Assembly (NCBI RefSeq): GCF_001704615.3
Contig: NZ_CP029397.2
Span: 1,674,001-1,738,000, forward strand
DNA: 64,000 nt
DNA from: Acinetobacter defluvii
GTDB taxonomy: Bacteria; Pseudomonadota; Gammaproteobacteria; Pseudomonadales; Moraxellaceae
Reading direction: 5' to 3'
Numbering within the stretch: position 1 is the first letter of the stretch; each line of letters starts with the position of its first letter. Position numbers and translations under genes: made by a program. The notes under the pieces were generated by a model. The model was given only the letters and a program-made list of their open reading frames with translations. It did not search any database and was not told where the DNA came from. Below are positions 1-12,038 of the stretch, piece by piece.

Positions 1-116
1 ATCACAGGTAATGCTGGGCTAATTGCCCAAAGATAACGTTTTTTATCGAGTTCTAACAAAGATTTTGTTGATACTTCCTGTAATTGCTGTTCATTTAAAA
101 TTATTGGTGCATTCAT
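1..116 (-). CDS. alkM: Alkane 1-monooxygenase (AlkB/AlkM type), N-terminal fragment
   Basis: Only the first 38 codons lie in the window; the gene runs off the left edge. The start is the ATG at 116. The peptide begins MNAPIILNEQQ and contains KRYLWAISPALPV, which matches my memory of the N-terminus of the Acinetobacter membrane diiron alkane hydroxylase AlkM. That enzyme converts medium or long-chain n-alkanes to 1-alkanols with rubredoxin as electron donor. The first membrane segment begins at the edge, and the catalytic His boxes are outside the window. The gene diverges from an AraC-type regulator, the known alkM/alkR arrangement. The identity rests on a short peptide plus context. Confidence 0.75.
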   Translation of the reverse strand, partial: MNAPIILNEQQLQEVSTKSLLELDKKRYLWAISPALPV

Positions 117-297
117 AATAATCATCCTTTTATTTCTTATCTTTATCTTTGCTAAATTTATGCAAGCAAAACAGTTGTAAGCGTCCAAAAAAGCTATGAA
201 AAAGTCTTTGGCTTGTTTAAGCTAGAGATTGTCCTTTAAGCACATGTTTTAATAGCAATATCACTTCTATGCTGTATTTTTGATATTTTTTACTTAT
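117..297. promoter_or_regulatory. Divergent promoter region between alkM-like and alkR-like genes
   Basis: This is 181 bp of AT-rich DNA between two divergent starts. It must contain both promoters and, by analogy with the alkR/alkM pair, a binding site for the AraC-type regulator. I could not define a specific operator or unambiguous -35/-10 boxes by eye. Confidence 0.45.
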
Positions 298-1221
298 ATG
301 GATGCTCTCAGTAAAATCTTTGATGATATTCATCTTAACCATTCTGAATATCTTTATTTACAAGCTCAAGGCAATTGGGCATTTCACAGTGCTGCCCAAG
401 ATGCTGTGATCGCACATATCATTTTGTATGGTACAGCGCATTTACGCTTTTCAGATCAGCTAGATATTCATTTAAATACTGGAGATATGATTCTAATTCC
501 TGCGGGCTTAGCCCATGCAGTTTCAAATCAAGCTGACACCAAATTAGTAGAATCTTTAGAGATCAATCCCTTGTTTTGTGGTTTGCGACATGATGCGATT
601 GAGTTTGGAGAAGGTAATTCTGAAAAAACACTGATTTTAGCAGTACGCTGTCATCTCAATGCGATCATGGCTCGTCCTTTGGTCAATGCGCTTCCACCAT
701 TTATTCATATCAAAAACGCACTGAGTGATACAGCACCAGAATGGTTACGCATCGGTTTATACTTTGTTGCTTCAGATACACAAAGAACCTTAGCAGGCAA
801 AAATAAAATTATGGATCATATTGTCAGTATTATGGTGATCGAATGTGTGCGTGATTATATCGAGCAGTTACAAGATCAAAATAACTGGTTAAATGCCTTA
901 ATTCATCCTGAGCTATCCAATGCACTTGCAGTGATTCACAGTCAACCCGAAATCGCATGGACAGTTGAGAGTCTAGCTGAACAATGTTGTATGTCTCGTT
1001 CTAAATTTGCCAGTTTATTTAACCAAATTGTCGGTGAAACACCACTTGCCTATTTACAACAACATCGTTTGCGTTTAGCCAGCCAATACTTAAAACAAGG
1101 GCAACTCAGCGTACAACAAATTGCCCATCAAGTTGGCTATTCTTCTGAAACTGCATTTAGTCAAGCCTTCAAGAAGCAATTTGAAATGAGTCCAAGTCAG
1201 TATCGTCAAACACCTTTTTAA
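298..1221 (+). CDS. alkR: AraC-family regulator, probable AlkR (alkane-responsive activator)
   Basis: The protein is about 307 aa if started at the ATG at 298; an upstream TTG at 280 would add six residues and is less likely. The N-terminal 200 residues form an AraC-type cupin/ligand-binding region, with GDMILIPAGLAHAV near residue 65. The C-terminal 100 residues carry the double helix-turn-helix: ESLAEQCCMSRSKFASLF, then QQIAHQVGYSSETAFSQAFKKQFEMSPSQYR. Proteins of this type activate alkane hydroxylase genes, and the divergent alkM-like gene 180 bp away supports that role. The AraC family call is firm; the AlkR name rests on the neighbour. Confidence 0.78.
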   Translation: MDALSKIFDDIHLNHSEYLYLQAQGNWAFHSAAQDAVIAHIILYGTAHLRFSDQLDIHLNTGDMILIPAGLAHAVSNQADTKLVESLEINPLFCGLRHDAIEFGEGNSEKTLILAVRCHLNAIMARPLVNALPPFIHIKNALSDTAPEWLRIGLYFVASDTQRTLAGKNKIMDHIVSIMVIECVRDYIEQLQDQNNWLNALIHPELSNALAVIHSQPEIAWTVESLAEQCCMSRSKFASLFNQIVGETPLAYLQQHRLRLASQYLKQGQLSVQQIAHQVGYSSETAFSQAFKKQFEMSPSQYRQTPF

Positions 1222-1297
1222 CACCTCATTAAAAATTACTTAGGCTATTTTAGTTAAAACTAAATTTTTAAAGACTTGGTGAATTTAAAAACAGGTT

Positions 1298-1774
1298 TTA
1301 AAATAAATTTGTATTGGCTTTGGTATTACCTAAACTCGGATTGTCAATTGCATCTTTACATTGCGCTTTATCACGTTCGTAATCTGCCTTTTTTTGGTTT
1401 AAATTTTTATCTTTTTCAAGGGTTGCTCGTGCAAAATTATCCAAACTGGTTAAAGATTTGCGACACAATGCATACTTTCCTTCTGTCACTGAATCTGTCA
1501 TTTTGACATTGATACGCCAGTCTGTACTCAACTTTCTAACTGGTTTTCTTACTTTTTCTTCTATTAAATTCAGCTGTTTACGATAAACAAAAGGTTCAAC
1601 CTCATTGATCAATTGCCATGCTGCTTGTGCATAAGCTGTTGCATCATTAGTTAATTTTGGTGCTGGTTTCAACGGTGCTTTAGGTTCAGATGATGAATTA
1701 CCACAGCCTTGTGCCAGCAAAATACTCAATATTAAGCCTGACTTAAGCAAAGAAGAAAATTTCACTGAAAACAT
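1298..1774 (-). CDS. Putative lipoprotein of unknown function
   Basis: This is a 158-aa protein using the ATG at 1774. Upstream in-frame codons exist but would bury the signal peptide. The N-terminus has a hydrophobic stretch (SGLILSILLAQGC) ending in a lipobox with Cys at about residue 24, so it should be lipid-anchored in the envelope. The mature part starts with a Ser/Pro-rich linker and continues as a charged, mainly helical region with two further Cys (ALCRKS and AQCKDA), which may form a disulphide. I do not recognise the family. It is divergent from the azlC gene. Confidence 0.6.
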   Translation of the reverse strand: MFSVKFSSLLKSGLILSILLAQGCGNSSSEPKAPLKPAPKLTNDATAYAQAAWQLINEVEPFVYRKQLNLIEEKVRKPVRKLSTDWRINVKMTDSVTEGKYALCRKSLTSLDNFARATLEKDKNLNQKKADYERDKAQCKDAIDNPSLGNTKANTNLF

Positions 1775-1875
1775 AGCACATCGCCAAATTAAACAATTAA
1801 GCACTATGCTAGTAAATTCAGGTACAATACACAATCTTGATTTTACCTTTTGTTTTACTCCCAATTAGGTGTTAC

Positions 1876-2643
1876 GTGTCCCAACACACAACTTCCTCCA
1901 TTCAACCCGCAGGTTTTTGGCAAGGCGCTAAAGATAGTCAAGCGATTATTTTTACCTACCTACCTGTGTCTTTTGCTTTTGGTGTATCCGCAACTCAATT
2001 TGGCTTTACTCCTTGGGAAGCTTTATTTTTGTCTTGCTCCATGTATGCAGGTGCAAGTCAATTTTTAGTTGTGGCATTGCTTGGCAGTGGTACCTCGATT
2101 TGGATGACTGCACTGACAGTAATTGCATTAGACATTCGCCATGTTTTATATGGTCCTGCTTTACAAAACCTGATTCAAGATCGTTTAAATTTAAAGAAAA
2201 CAGCAGTTTGGGCGTGGGGTTTAACCGATGAAGTTTTTGCTGCGGGGATGATTAAGCTATCACAAAGACGCCAAGAATGGTCTGAGTCTTGGATGTTGGG
2301 TTTAAGCCTCTTCAGTTGGATGTCATGGGCTTTGGGTTCACTTTTGGGTGGTTTATTTTCTGACCAAGTGGCAAACTTACCTCAATTTTTACAGGCGGCA
2401 TTAGACTTTTTATTACCCGCTTTATTTTTAAGTTTTCTTCTGGCTGCTTTTGAAAAGAAACACACCCTTGTCGTAAGTGTATCTTTGATTGTGGCTGCGA
2501 TTTCTTGTTATTTTATCAACTTATCTGCTGCAATTTTTATTGGAATACTCTCAGGAATACTGGCAGGTATATTCAAGTATTATGTCTTAAAACAACATGA
2601 TGATGTCACGATGAATCATGTAGGAGAAGAACATGGATCTTGA
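1876..2643 (+). CDS. azlC: AzlC-family branched-chain amino acid exporter, large subunit
   Basis: This is a polytopic inner-membrane protein of about 255 aa. The GTG at 1876 (MSQHTTSS) is preferred over an upstream TTG at 1837, because the family normally starts shortly before the segment FWQGAKDSQAIIFTYLPVSFAFG. The family signatures SMYAGASQFLVVALL and ALDIRHVLYGPAL are present, with several later membrane helices. AzlC and AzlD together export branched-chain amino acids and their analogues. The downstream azlD-like gene overlaps by 11 bp, so the pair is translationally coupled. Confidence 0.85.
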   Translation: MSQHTTSSIQPAGFWQGAKDSQAIIFTYLPVSFAFGVSATQFGFTPWEALFLSCSMYAGASQFLVVALLGSGTSIWMTALTVIALDIRHVLYGPALQNLIQDRLNLKKTAVWAWGLTDEVFAAGMIKLSQRRQEWSESWMLGLSLFSWMSWALGSLLGGLFSDQVANLPQFLQAALDFLLPALFLSFLLAAFEKKHTLVVSVSLIVAAISCYFINLSAAIFIGILSGILAGIFKYYVLKQHDDVTMNHVGEEHGS

Positions 2644-2974
2644 AATCATTTTGGTCGGCATCATTGTTGGAATAGCAAACTTTGCTTCACGTTTTGGTCC
2701 ACTCTTTGTTATTCAAAAAAGCAAAAAAAATCAGCAAGCCCGTGGTGCAACATGGCTTAAAATTGCTTTGGGAAGTATTGGTATTGCTGCGATTAGTTCG
2801 ATGCTCGTTGTTGCTACGTTACCACCTTTGATTGAAGCGCCCAATAAAAGCTTTGCAATGTTAGTCGGTTTTGTGGTCTTAACAGGGATTTATTTTAAGT
2901 TTAAAAAAATCGTGTTAGCAACTTTAGTTGCCGCGATTTCCTATGGTTTGGTTTATACCTATTTACCACTTTAA
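2633..2974 (+). CDS. azlD: AzlD-family branched-chain amino acid exporter, small subunit
   Basis: This is a 113-aa protein with about four hydrophobic segments and the family-typical start: LVGIIVGIANFASRFGPLFV, then a short basic loop. The start ATG lies 11 bp inside the end of azlC and is preceded by AGGAGAA. AzlD is the small partner of AzlC. Length and arrangement are normal for the family. Confidence 0.85.
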   Translation: MDLEIILVGIIVGIANFASRFGPLFVIQKSKKNQQARGATWLKIALGSIGIAAISSMLVVATLPPLIEAPNKSFAMLVGFVVLTGIYFKFKKIVLATLVAAISYGLVYTYLPL

Positions 2975-2996
2975 AATGATAAAAACGTTTTAAAAG

Positions 2997-3629
2997 CTAA
3001 ATAAATTTTTGAAAATACTGTGAAAAGCCTTGTTGTTGATATGTGGCATAGGCTTTTCGTAATTCATCACCATAGATCGGATCAGGGTTACTCAACTCTT
3101 TATGTAATACCCGTGGCATTAAAGGATTTTGTGATCTTTGACTTATTAATAGTGCAATGAGCTGACAAAAGCCTTCTTCTTCAGCCATCGTGTTAAATTG
3201 ATATTGATGTTGTGACAGCAACACATGCCCTATTTCATGACTTAAAACCCAAACCAAATTTGCAGTCGGCATACCGTAAACCACATTAATTTGCGCATGC
3301 AAGTGATGATTTTTAAAAAACATATTGGTACTGACTGTATTGGTTGCTAAACCTTCGGCATGATCAAAGCCCAAGCTTTTCATTTTTTCTTTACTGATCA
3401 GACTGACATGCGTATAACCACGCATAAACCGCAAACCTAAAACGTCAATTTGTTTCAGCACCCACTCTGCGACAAGTTGTAAATTTGCTGTGGTAACAAT
3501 AATGTGCTTAGCACAATCTTTACATAGCATTCGCCCATCAGCATAACTTAGTGTATCTTCTTTGAAATACTGATGATGGCAATAATAACAAGGATATAAG
3601 GTGTGTGAATTTAGCCACATGGATATCAC
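2997..3629 (-). CDS. DA1-like zinc metallopeptidase with N-terminal LIM-like zinc finger
   Basis: This is a 210-aa protein, with an alternative start at the Met codon at 3620. The N-terminus has two Cys pairs (C14/C17 and C36/C39), as in a single LIM-type zinc finger. The C-terminal half has HEIGH at residues 131-135 and then EEEGFCQL at about 150-157. The HExxH plus E-E-G-x-C-Q pattern is that of the DA1 peptidases known mainly from plants, where LIM domains precede the catalytic domain. No signal peptide is visible, so a cytoplasmic location is likely. The gene ends close to azlD in convergent orientation and is followed by a secreted-protein gene on the same strand, 12 bp away. The substrate is unknown. 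Confidence 0.65.
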   Translation of the reverse strand: MISMWLNSHTLYPCYYCHHQYFKEDTLSYADGRMLCKDCAKHIIVTTANLQLVAEWVLKQIDVLGLRFMRGYTHVSLISKEKMKSLGFDHAEGLATNTVSTNMFFKNHHLHAQINVVYGMPTANLVWVLSHEIGHVLLSQHQYQFNTMAEEEGFCQLIALLISQRSQNPLMPRVLHKELSNPDPIYGDELRKAYATYQQQGFSQYFQKFI

Positions 3630-3641
3630 TTCAATAAGTTA

Positions 3642-4133
3642 CTATTGCCCTGCAAGCATTTTTAAGTTTTGCAAAGCTTCTATTAAGTTTTGATTTAACT
3701 GCGTAGAATTTTCTATCAATTTTTCTTTTTGTTTTTCATCATTTTCCCATTGTTCTTGATTTTTTAGCAAATAAATTGAATCATCATTATAAGCCACAAA
3801 AGCAGCTTTAACTTTTTTACCTTCAGCTGTCATAAAATTTGCTTGATCTAAGGAATGACTTAAAGCTTGTAAATTTTTAATCACTTCACCCACTTGTGCT
3901 TTCTGTTCAACCCTTGCATTTTGTTCGTCTTCTTCTGTCATCATTGTCATTTTATGCATATCCACTTGCTCCATCAAACGGATGAACAAATTAAAATCAG
4001 CTTGATGACTTGCGCTTGCTTTTGAGGTTTCAGTTAGAGTTTGTACTGCATGTTGTTGTGAGGCTGCATATGTAGGCGCTATAGCAGTGCAACTCAAAAT
4101 AACAAGCGTTGAAAATAAAAAACGGTGAATCAT
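3642..4133 (-). CDS. Predicted periplasmic helical protein, unknown function
   Basis: This is a 163-aa protein with a clear signal peptide (MIHRFLFSTLVILSCTAIAPTYA, cleavage before ASQQ). The mature part is rich in Gln, Lys, Glu and Met and looks fully helical, with no Cys. It has the general look of a small periplasmic four-helix protein such as the cytochrome b562 fold. However, no haem-ligand pattern is obvious, so I do not assign that family. It lies 12 bp upstream of the DA1-like peptidase gene and may be co-transcribed with it. Confidence 0.55.
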   Translation of the reverse strand: MIHRFLFSTLVILSCTAIAPTYAASQQHAVQTLTETSKASASHQADFNLFIRLMEQVDMHKMTMMTEEDEQNARVEQKAQVGEVIKNLQALSHSLDQANFMTAEGKKVKAAFVAYNDDSIYLLKNQEQWENDEKQKEKLIENSTQLNQNLIEALQNLKMLAGQ

Positions 4134-4208
4134 GGATGATTTCCTTTATTTATAAAAAGTGAAAATATTTATATTTAGTGAACAATAACTTAGATTTATT
4201 TTTAAAAT

Positions 4209-4239
4209 AAAAAGGATATTTTTCCAAATATCCCTTTTA
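4209..4239 (-). terminator. Intrinsic terminator downstream of rodA
   Basis: An 8-bp perfect stem (GGATATTT / AAATATCC) with a 4-nt loop is followed on the minus strand by a U-rich run. It sits 6 bp past the rodA stop codon. Confidence 0.75.
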
Positions 4240-4244
4240 TTATC

Positions 4245-5381
4245 TTATCGATGGGTATGAATCGACATCACAATCCCAAAACTCGCCAAGAGTGTAATCA
4301 CCGCTGTCCCACCATAGCTCATCAAAGGCAATGGATCACCAGTTACTGGTAAAATCCCACTCACCATGCCAGAGTTAACAAACACGAAGAAAAATAAGGA
4401 TAAACCAATCGTACCTGCCAAAATTCGACCATAATTATGGAAGCAGTTTAGGCTGATCATCATACAACGAAAAATAATTGCAGCATACAATACAAAAAGT
4501 AGAAAAACACCAATAAAACCAAACTCTTCTGCATAAGTCGACATAATAAAGTCAGTATGATGCTCAGGTAAATACCCTAATTGTGACTGCGTCCCCCCTA
4601 AGTATCCCTTACCCGTTAAACCACCCGAACCAATGGCAATTTTTGACTGAATAATATTCCAACCTGCCCCCAAAGCGTCTGACTCAGGATCAAATAACGT
4701 TAAAATTCTTTTCTTTTGATAGGCTTGTAATACAAACATCCAGACCAAAGGTAACGCCATGCCAGCTGCTGCAATTGCACCAATGATCAATGTCCACGAC
4801 ATTCCACTTAAAAATAATGCAAATACTCCACCGATCACAATCCCGATCGCCAAATCAGGCTGCAATAAAGCTAAGCCAAATGGAAGCACCATTAAAATCA
4901 AAGCACCAATCACATGCTTAAACTTAGGCGGTAATGGCTGTCGTGAAAAATACCATGCCATCACCATAGGCATTGCAAACTTAGTGAATTCACTCGGCTG
5001 CATACTGCCGATCCCAGGAACAGTTAACCAACGCTTTGCTCCAAGTCGTACATCTCCAACTAAAAGCACCAAAATCAGCAAGAGTATGGCTATTCCGTAA
5101 AACCATGGACTAACGGCTTGATAAACCTTTGGGGGGACTTGAGCACACAAGAACAACAAAACAAACCCAACAGCAAAACTAATCGCTTGGCGCGTCAGCA
5201 TGCCAACATCTTGGTCAGATGCGCTATACACCATTAACAAACCTAAGATAGCATTGATGATCAGAAGAGCTAATAACCAAGGATCTAAATGCAATTTATC
5301 CCATCTTGAGGTATTTTCATTAAAACTCCGACCATCCCTCAAGGAGTGTCGCAAGAAGCGATATTGCTCAGTAGGTTGCAT
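4245..5381 (-). CDS. rodA: RodA, SEDS peptidoglycan glycosyltransferase
   Basis: This is a 378-aa polytopic inner-membrane protein of the SEDS family. It polymerises lipid II into glycan strands with PBP2 in the elongation machinery. Visible signatures are LTVPGIGSMQPSEFTKFAMP (the conserved PSE loop), GSGGLTGKGYLGGTQSQ, LPEHHTDFI with its conserved Asp, and the C-terminal PLPLMSYGGTA. About ten membrane helices can be counted. Length is normal. The gene stands alone here, without mrdA (PBP2) next to it, and ends at a strong terminator. RodA is favoured over FtsW by its length and the PEHHTDFI form of the motif. Confidence 0.93.
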   Translation of the reverse strand: MQPTEQYRFLRHSLRDGRSFNENTSRWDKLHLDPWLLALLIINAILGLLMVYSASDQDVGMLTRQAISFAVGFVLLFLCAQVPPKVYQAVSPWFYGIAILLLILVLLVGDVRLGAKRWLTVPGIGSMQPSEFTKFAMPMVMAWYFSRQPLPPKFKHVIGALILMVLPFGLALLQPDLAIGIVIGGVFALFLSGMSWTLIIGAIAAAGMALPLVWMFVLQAYQKKRILTLFDPESDALGAGWNIIQSKIAIGSGGLTGKGYLGGTQSQLGYLPEHHTDFIMSTYAEEFGFIGVFLLFVLYAAIIFRCMMISLNCFHNYGRILAGTIGLSLFFFVFVNSGMVSGILPVTGDPLPLMSYGGTAVITLLASFGIVMSIHTHR

Positions 5382-5458
5382 GTTATTTTCTACAACAAAA
5401 ACGGGAAAACAAAATTATAAAGAGAAATGACTGAGAATACAGCCTTAGATCGTATTTC

Positions 5459-6202
5459 TCACTCATGAGAAGACCTTGTATCTTGTTGCGCTGTTAAAAT
5501 CAGACGTGCTAACTCTAAATCATCAGGATAAGTAATTTTAATATTGTCCGATCGACCTTGCACGACTTGTACGGACTCACCGATATATTCTAATGCGCTG
5601 GCTTCATCTGTAATGACAATGTGATTGTTTAAGGCTGCTTCTATAGCATTTTTTAATTTTTCAAGACGTGAAGCTTGAGGTGTTTGAGCTTGCCATAATT
5701 GTTCACGGCTGACGGTTTGTTGAATATCATGATTGTTTACGATTCGTTTTAAGGTATCTCGTACAGGAATGGCTAAAATTGCACTCGATGTTGAGTTTAT
5801 AACCGTATTTATCAGATCATTCAAACATGCTAGCGTCACACAAGGTCGGGCTGCATCATGTACTAAAACAATATCCTCAGATGCCGCGATCTTGTTCAAA
5901 TAAATCAAAGCATTTAAAACTGAATGAACGCGTTCTGCCCCACCGTGACAAAAATGGATATTTTCAGTATTTTCAAATTTTAATGTTTGTGCAACATCAT
6001 CTTGTTCACCAATTGCCAAAACACAACCTGCCAACGGCAATTGGTTCAAACGATTTACAGTATGTTCTAAAACTGTTTTGTCTTGGATACGTTGGTATTG
6101 TTTTAATTCTGTTTTTGAAAATCGACTTCCAGCGCCCGCAGCAGGAACAATCGCCCAAATTTTACGGTTGTTGAGGGATAGAGTCTGCATCATTATCTTC
6201 AT
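5459..6202 (-). CDS. ispD: IspD, 2-C-methyl-D-erythritol 4-phosphate cytidylyltransferase
   Basis: This is a 247-aa cytosolic enzyme of the non-mevalonate isoprenoid pathway, making CDP-ME from MEP and CTP. The nucleotide-binding motif AIVPAAGAGSRF is at about residues 17-28, and VLVHDAARPCV and VPVRDTLKR follow. It overlaps the end of ftsB by about 40 bp if started at 6202. A second Met at 6190 is an equally possible start with a smaller overlap. The ftsB-ispD pair is the usual gammaproteobacterial arrangement, here without ispF next to it. Confidence 0.92.
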   Translation of the reverse strand: MKIMMQTLSLNNRKIWAIVPAAGAGSRFSKTELKQYQRIQDKTVLEHTVNRLNQLPLAGCVLAIGEQDDVAQTLKFENTENIHFCHGGAERVHSVLNALIYLNKIAASEDIVLVHDAARPCVTLACLNDLINTVINSTSSAILAIPVRDTLKRIVNNHDIQQTVSREQLWQAQTPQASRLEKLKNAIEAALNNHIVITDEASALEYIGESVQVVQGRSDNIKITYPDDLELARLILTAQQDTRSSHE

Positions 6203-6557
6203 TGGTTCTATTATCTACATCTGCATTTGGATCAATATAAATCGGCTTATAATGGGTGCTAATCGTACTCATTTGCACAAAGGTTTCATGTGGCTTAATT
6301 AACCCTAAATCAAGGCGTGCATGTTCTTCAATGGCTTCTGCACCATTCTTTAAGTCATACACTTCTGCAGCAAGAATACGGTTACGCTCTTTGAGCTCGT
6401 TATTGACTTCAGTTTGTTGTTGAATTTGTTGCAGCAAGGCTTGGTGCGGAAAATATCCCCCCTCACCGAACCAATAGCGATATTGGAGTACTGCAAAGAT
6501 AATAAATGCAATAACTAAGATAATTTTACTTGAAGTTGATTTGAGGACTTCTGGCAT
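6162..6557 (-). CDS. ftsB: FtsB, divisome membrane protein
   Basis: This is a 131-aa bitopic protein. It has a short cytoplasmic N-terminus, one membrane helix (IILVIAFIIFAVLQYRYWF) and a periplasmic coiled coil (LLQQIQQQTEVNNELKERN). The DivIC/FtsB signature EVYDLKNGAEAIEEHARLDLGLIKPHET follows. FtsB forms a complex with FtsL and FtsQ that activates septal peptidoglycan synthesis. The C-terminal 30 residues extend beyond the usual end and overlap ispD. The neighbours fit. Confidence 0.9.
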   Translation of the reverse strand: MPEVLKSTSSKIILVIAFIIFAVLQYRYWFGEGGYFPHQALLQQIQQQTEVNNELKERNRILAAEVYDLKNGAEAIEEHARLDLGLIKPHETFVQMSTISTHYKPIYIDPNADVDNRTNEDNDADSIPQQP

Positions 6558-7213
6558 AGTGTATGTGGATTAGAGCAGCATTGAATTATGCGTTCAATAT
6601 ACATCAAATCAGAGGCATGGAGAACTCTTTACTGTGGTAAATATGCAAATGGTAAGCAAACCTATACAGACTTCTTTAAAATTTATAGTTCAGAGAAAAT
6701 TTCATACATTAAAATAAAATATTCTTTCAACTTCATATTAAAATCATGTTATTTATTATTTTAATGGTAGTAATACTCATCACTGCGATACCCTCTTTTA
6801 TACCCATTGATAATTCTATATAAATATATAAATAAAATTTAGAATGTTATTATAAATAATTTTAATTGGTACAATTTTTACTTGTTACCTCTTATTTATT
6901 CTTATTTTTTGTCATGAAAAAAGAAGACTTCAAGCAATTGCTGAAAATCAGGAGTTTTGTGGTTATTTTATAGAGCATTATGAAAATAAAAGTCTCGTAG
7001 TTCTTCAACTTTTAAATATGCGAAAATTAAAAATGATAATTCTATGAAACTATTTTTACTTACATATCGAACCATTGGATTAGATAACTTGGTTGTAGAT
7101 CAAGAGGTTTGCTTAACTTATTACACCCCTTTAATTCCTGAGAATGCAGTTATTCATATCAGTTCAAAATAATAATTCAACCGAACACATATAAAACCAC
7201 TCTCTAAAAAATC
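6558..7213. other. AT-rich intergenic region with fragmentary ORFs, possibly a decayed gene
   Basis: About 650 bp lie between ftsB and the eno terminator without a convincing gene. On the plus strand there are several short overlapping open stretches. One is a hydrophobic 25-codon piece near 6747 (MLFIILMVVILITAIPSF). Another, around 6900-7047, reads HEKRRLQAIAENQEFCGYF. A 42-codon ORF at 7044-7172 starts MKLFLLTYRTIGLDN. Together they look like remains of one small membrane-protein gene broken by frameshifts, but I cannot name the family. Confidence 0.3.
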
Positions 7214-7245
7214 AAAAAACCACCCTATTTTAGAGTGGTTTTTTC
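7214..7245. terminator. Terminator downstream of eno
   Basis: AAAACCACCCT and AGAGTGGTTTT pair around an ATTTT loop, with A and T runs on both sides. The hairpin can therefore act on the minus strand for eno and possibly on the plus strand as well. Confidence 0.75.
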
Positions 7246-7267
7246 AATCTAAATCAATAATTTAGTA

Positions 7268-8575
<1,308 letters not shown>

Positions 8576-8621
8576 TTAATAAAATGACGCGCCATCTCTC
8601 AGACGCATCTAATTGTAAAAA

Positions 8622-9479
8622 TTAGTGTGTATCTAGCTTTTTGAAACCTTTGACCAAGGTATCCAATTCTTTTAGCTGTGCTAAGAATGGCTCTAACTGA
8701 GACATACGTAATGCGCAAGGTCCATCGCATTTGGCTTGTTCAGGATCTGGATGCCCTTCTAAGAACAAACCTGCAAGACCTGTCGCCATACCCGCACGTG
8801 CCAGTGTGGTAATTTGCGCACGGCGTCCACCTGCAGAATCTGCACGTCCCCCAGGTGTCTGAAGCGCATGTGTCACATCAAAAAATACGGGTACATTCAT
8901 CTCTTTCATGGTATCAAAGCCCAGCATATCAACAATTAAGTTGTTATAGCCAAATGCTGAACCACGCTCACACAGAATCAGTTTGTCATTTCCTGCTTCT
9001 AAACATTTATTGAGGATATGACGCATTTCATGTGGTGCAAGGAACTGTGCTTTTTTGATGTTAATAATGGCTTGGGTTTTTGCCATTGCTTCAACTAGAT
9101 CAGTTTGACGACTTAAAAAAGCAGGGAGCTGAATAATGTCAGCAACTTCAGCAACTTCAGCGGCTTGATATGGCTCATGTACATCGGTAATGATTGGCAC
9201 ATTAAAATGTTTTTTGATGTCCGCAAGCCACTCAATACCTTTTTCTAAACCTGGACCACGAAACGAATGTAAACTCGAACGATTGGCTTTATCAAAACTT
9301 GCTTTAAAAACATAAGGGATGTCGAGACGTTTGCAGATATCCACATAGGTTTCTGCAATTTCAAAAGCTAAGTCTTTCGACTCAAGTACATTCATTCCGC
9401 CGAATAGTACAAATGGCAAATGATTTGCCATTTGTATATCGCCTAAACGTACAATTTCTTGTGGTTTTAATTGTGACAT
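8622..9479 (-). CDS. kdsA: KdsA, 3-deoxy-8-phosphooctulonate (KDO-8-P) synthase
   Basis: This is a 285-aa cytosolic enzyme that condenses phosphoenolpyruvate with arabinose 5-phosphate for the LPS/LOS inner core. Motifs seen are [59 protein letters not shown] and [11 protein letters not shown]. It lies 27 bp downstream of pyrG and 64 bp upstream of eno, so the three genes are probably co-transcribed. Length is standard. Confidence 0.96.
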   Translation of the reverse strand: MSQLKPQEIVRLGDIQMANHLPFVLFGGMNVLESKDLAFEIAETYVDICKRLDIPYVFKASFDKANRSSLHSFRGPGLEKGIEWLADIKKHFNVPIITDVHEPYQAAEVAEVADIIQLPAFLSRQTDLVEAMAKTQAIINIKKAQFLAPHEMRHILNKCLEAGNDKLILCERGSAFGYNNLIVDMLGFDTMKEMNVPVFFDVTHALQTPGGRADSAGGRRAQITTLARAGMATGLAGLFLEGHPDPEQAKCDGPCALRMSQLEPFLAQLKELDTLVKGFKKLDTH

Positions 9480-9506
9480 TTAAACTTCCTAGTTATGTTC
9501 GCTCGC

Positions 9507-11213
<1,707 letters not shown>

Positions 11214-11373
11214 CTAGAAAGCAAAGTCAATTCACATCAATTCATAGAACAATAAACAATTGGCTATTCTATCAGCATTTCCAATAAAAAATTAACATTA
11301 CAAGACATGATTTTTATCTCTAATTTTATTGTTATAATAGGTCTACTCTCTAGAAGCTATATTTTGTGTCAAT

Positions 11374-11850
11374 ATGAATAAGAAACTTTTAATTTGTGGT
11401 TTGATTGCAACAGGTCTTGTTTTAACAGCATGTGTGAAAAAAGAAGAACCTAAAAATGATGAACCTGAAAAAGTTGAAACCACTCAAACGCAGCAACCTG
11501 AACCACAACCTGCTCAGTTTGAAAATCTTGAAACAGTGGATCAAGAACATGATCAACAAATCAATCAAGGCGGTTCTTCAGAACAAGTAAATGCAGGTCA
11601 AACTGAAACAACAACTCCTCGTAATAATGTTCAGCCAGCACCAGCCCCACGTGTTGAACAACCGAAAGCCGTACAAACGACTGAGGTTACTCGCACTGAA
11701 CAACCAAAACCTGCTGCGCCTAAGCCTGCTCCTGTTGAAACTGCACGTACAGAAACTCCAGCACCCAAAGCAAACTCTGCTACAGCTCAAACTGAAGATG
11801 ATGCTGTCGCTGCTGCAATCGCTGCTGCTACACCTGCATTGAAAAACTAA
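11374..11850 (+). CDS. Pro/Gln/Thr-rich lipoprotein, unknown function
   Basis: This is a 158-aa protein. The signal peptide MNKKLLICGLIATGLVLTAC ends in a lipobox with Cys at residue 20, so it should be a lipid-anchored envelope protein. The mature part is low complexity: acidic at first, then rich in Gln, Pro, Thr and Glu, ending in an Ala-rich helix (VAAAIAAATPAL). It may act as a flexible spacer. No family is recognised. It is monocistronic, divergent from pyrG, and followed by a strong terminator. Confidence 0.7.
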   Translation: MNKKLLICGLIATGLVLTACVKKEEPKNDEPEKVETTQTQQPEPQPAQFENLETVDQEHDQQINQGGSSEQVNAGQTETTTPRNNVQPAPAPRVEQPKAVQTTEVTRTEQPKPAAPKPAPVETARTETPAPKANSATAQTEDDAVAAAIAAATPALKN

Positions 11851-11872
11851 TATTTATTTCTCAATATGCAAT

Positions 11873-11907
11873 AAAAAACCAGTCTATTTATAATGACTGG
11901 TTTTTTA
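11873..11907. terminator. Bidirectional intrinsic terminator
   Basis: AAAAAACCAGTC and GACTGGTTTTTT form a perfect stem around a 10-nt AT loop, 22 bp past the lipoprotein stop. The flanking A and T runs make it active in either direction. Confidence 0.85.
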
Positions 11908-12038
11908 TTATCTAAAATATTTTTAAATTCTATTTTAAATATACAATCTAAAACTGACATTAAAATTGTTTTAAAAACCTACTAAGTTAAATATAACAAC
12001 TAATCCTGTATATTAGATTTTATTTCAAGTTCTTTTTT

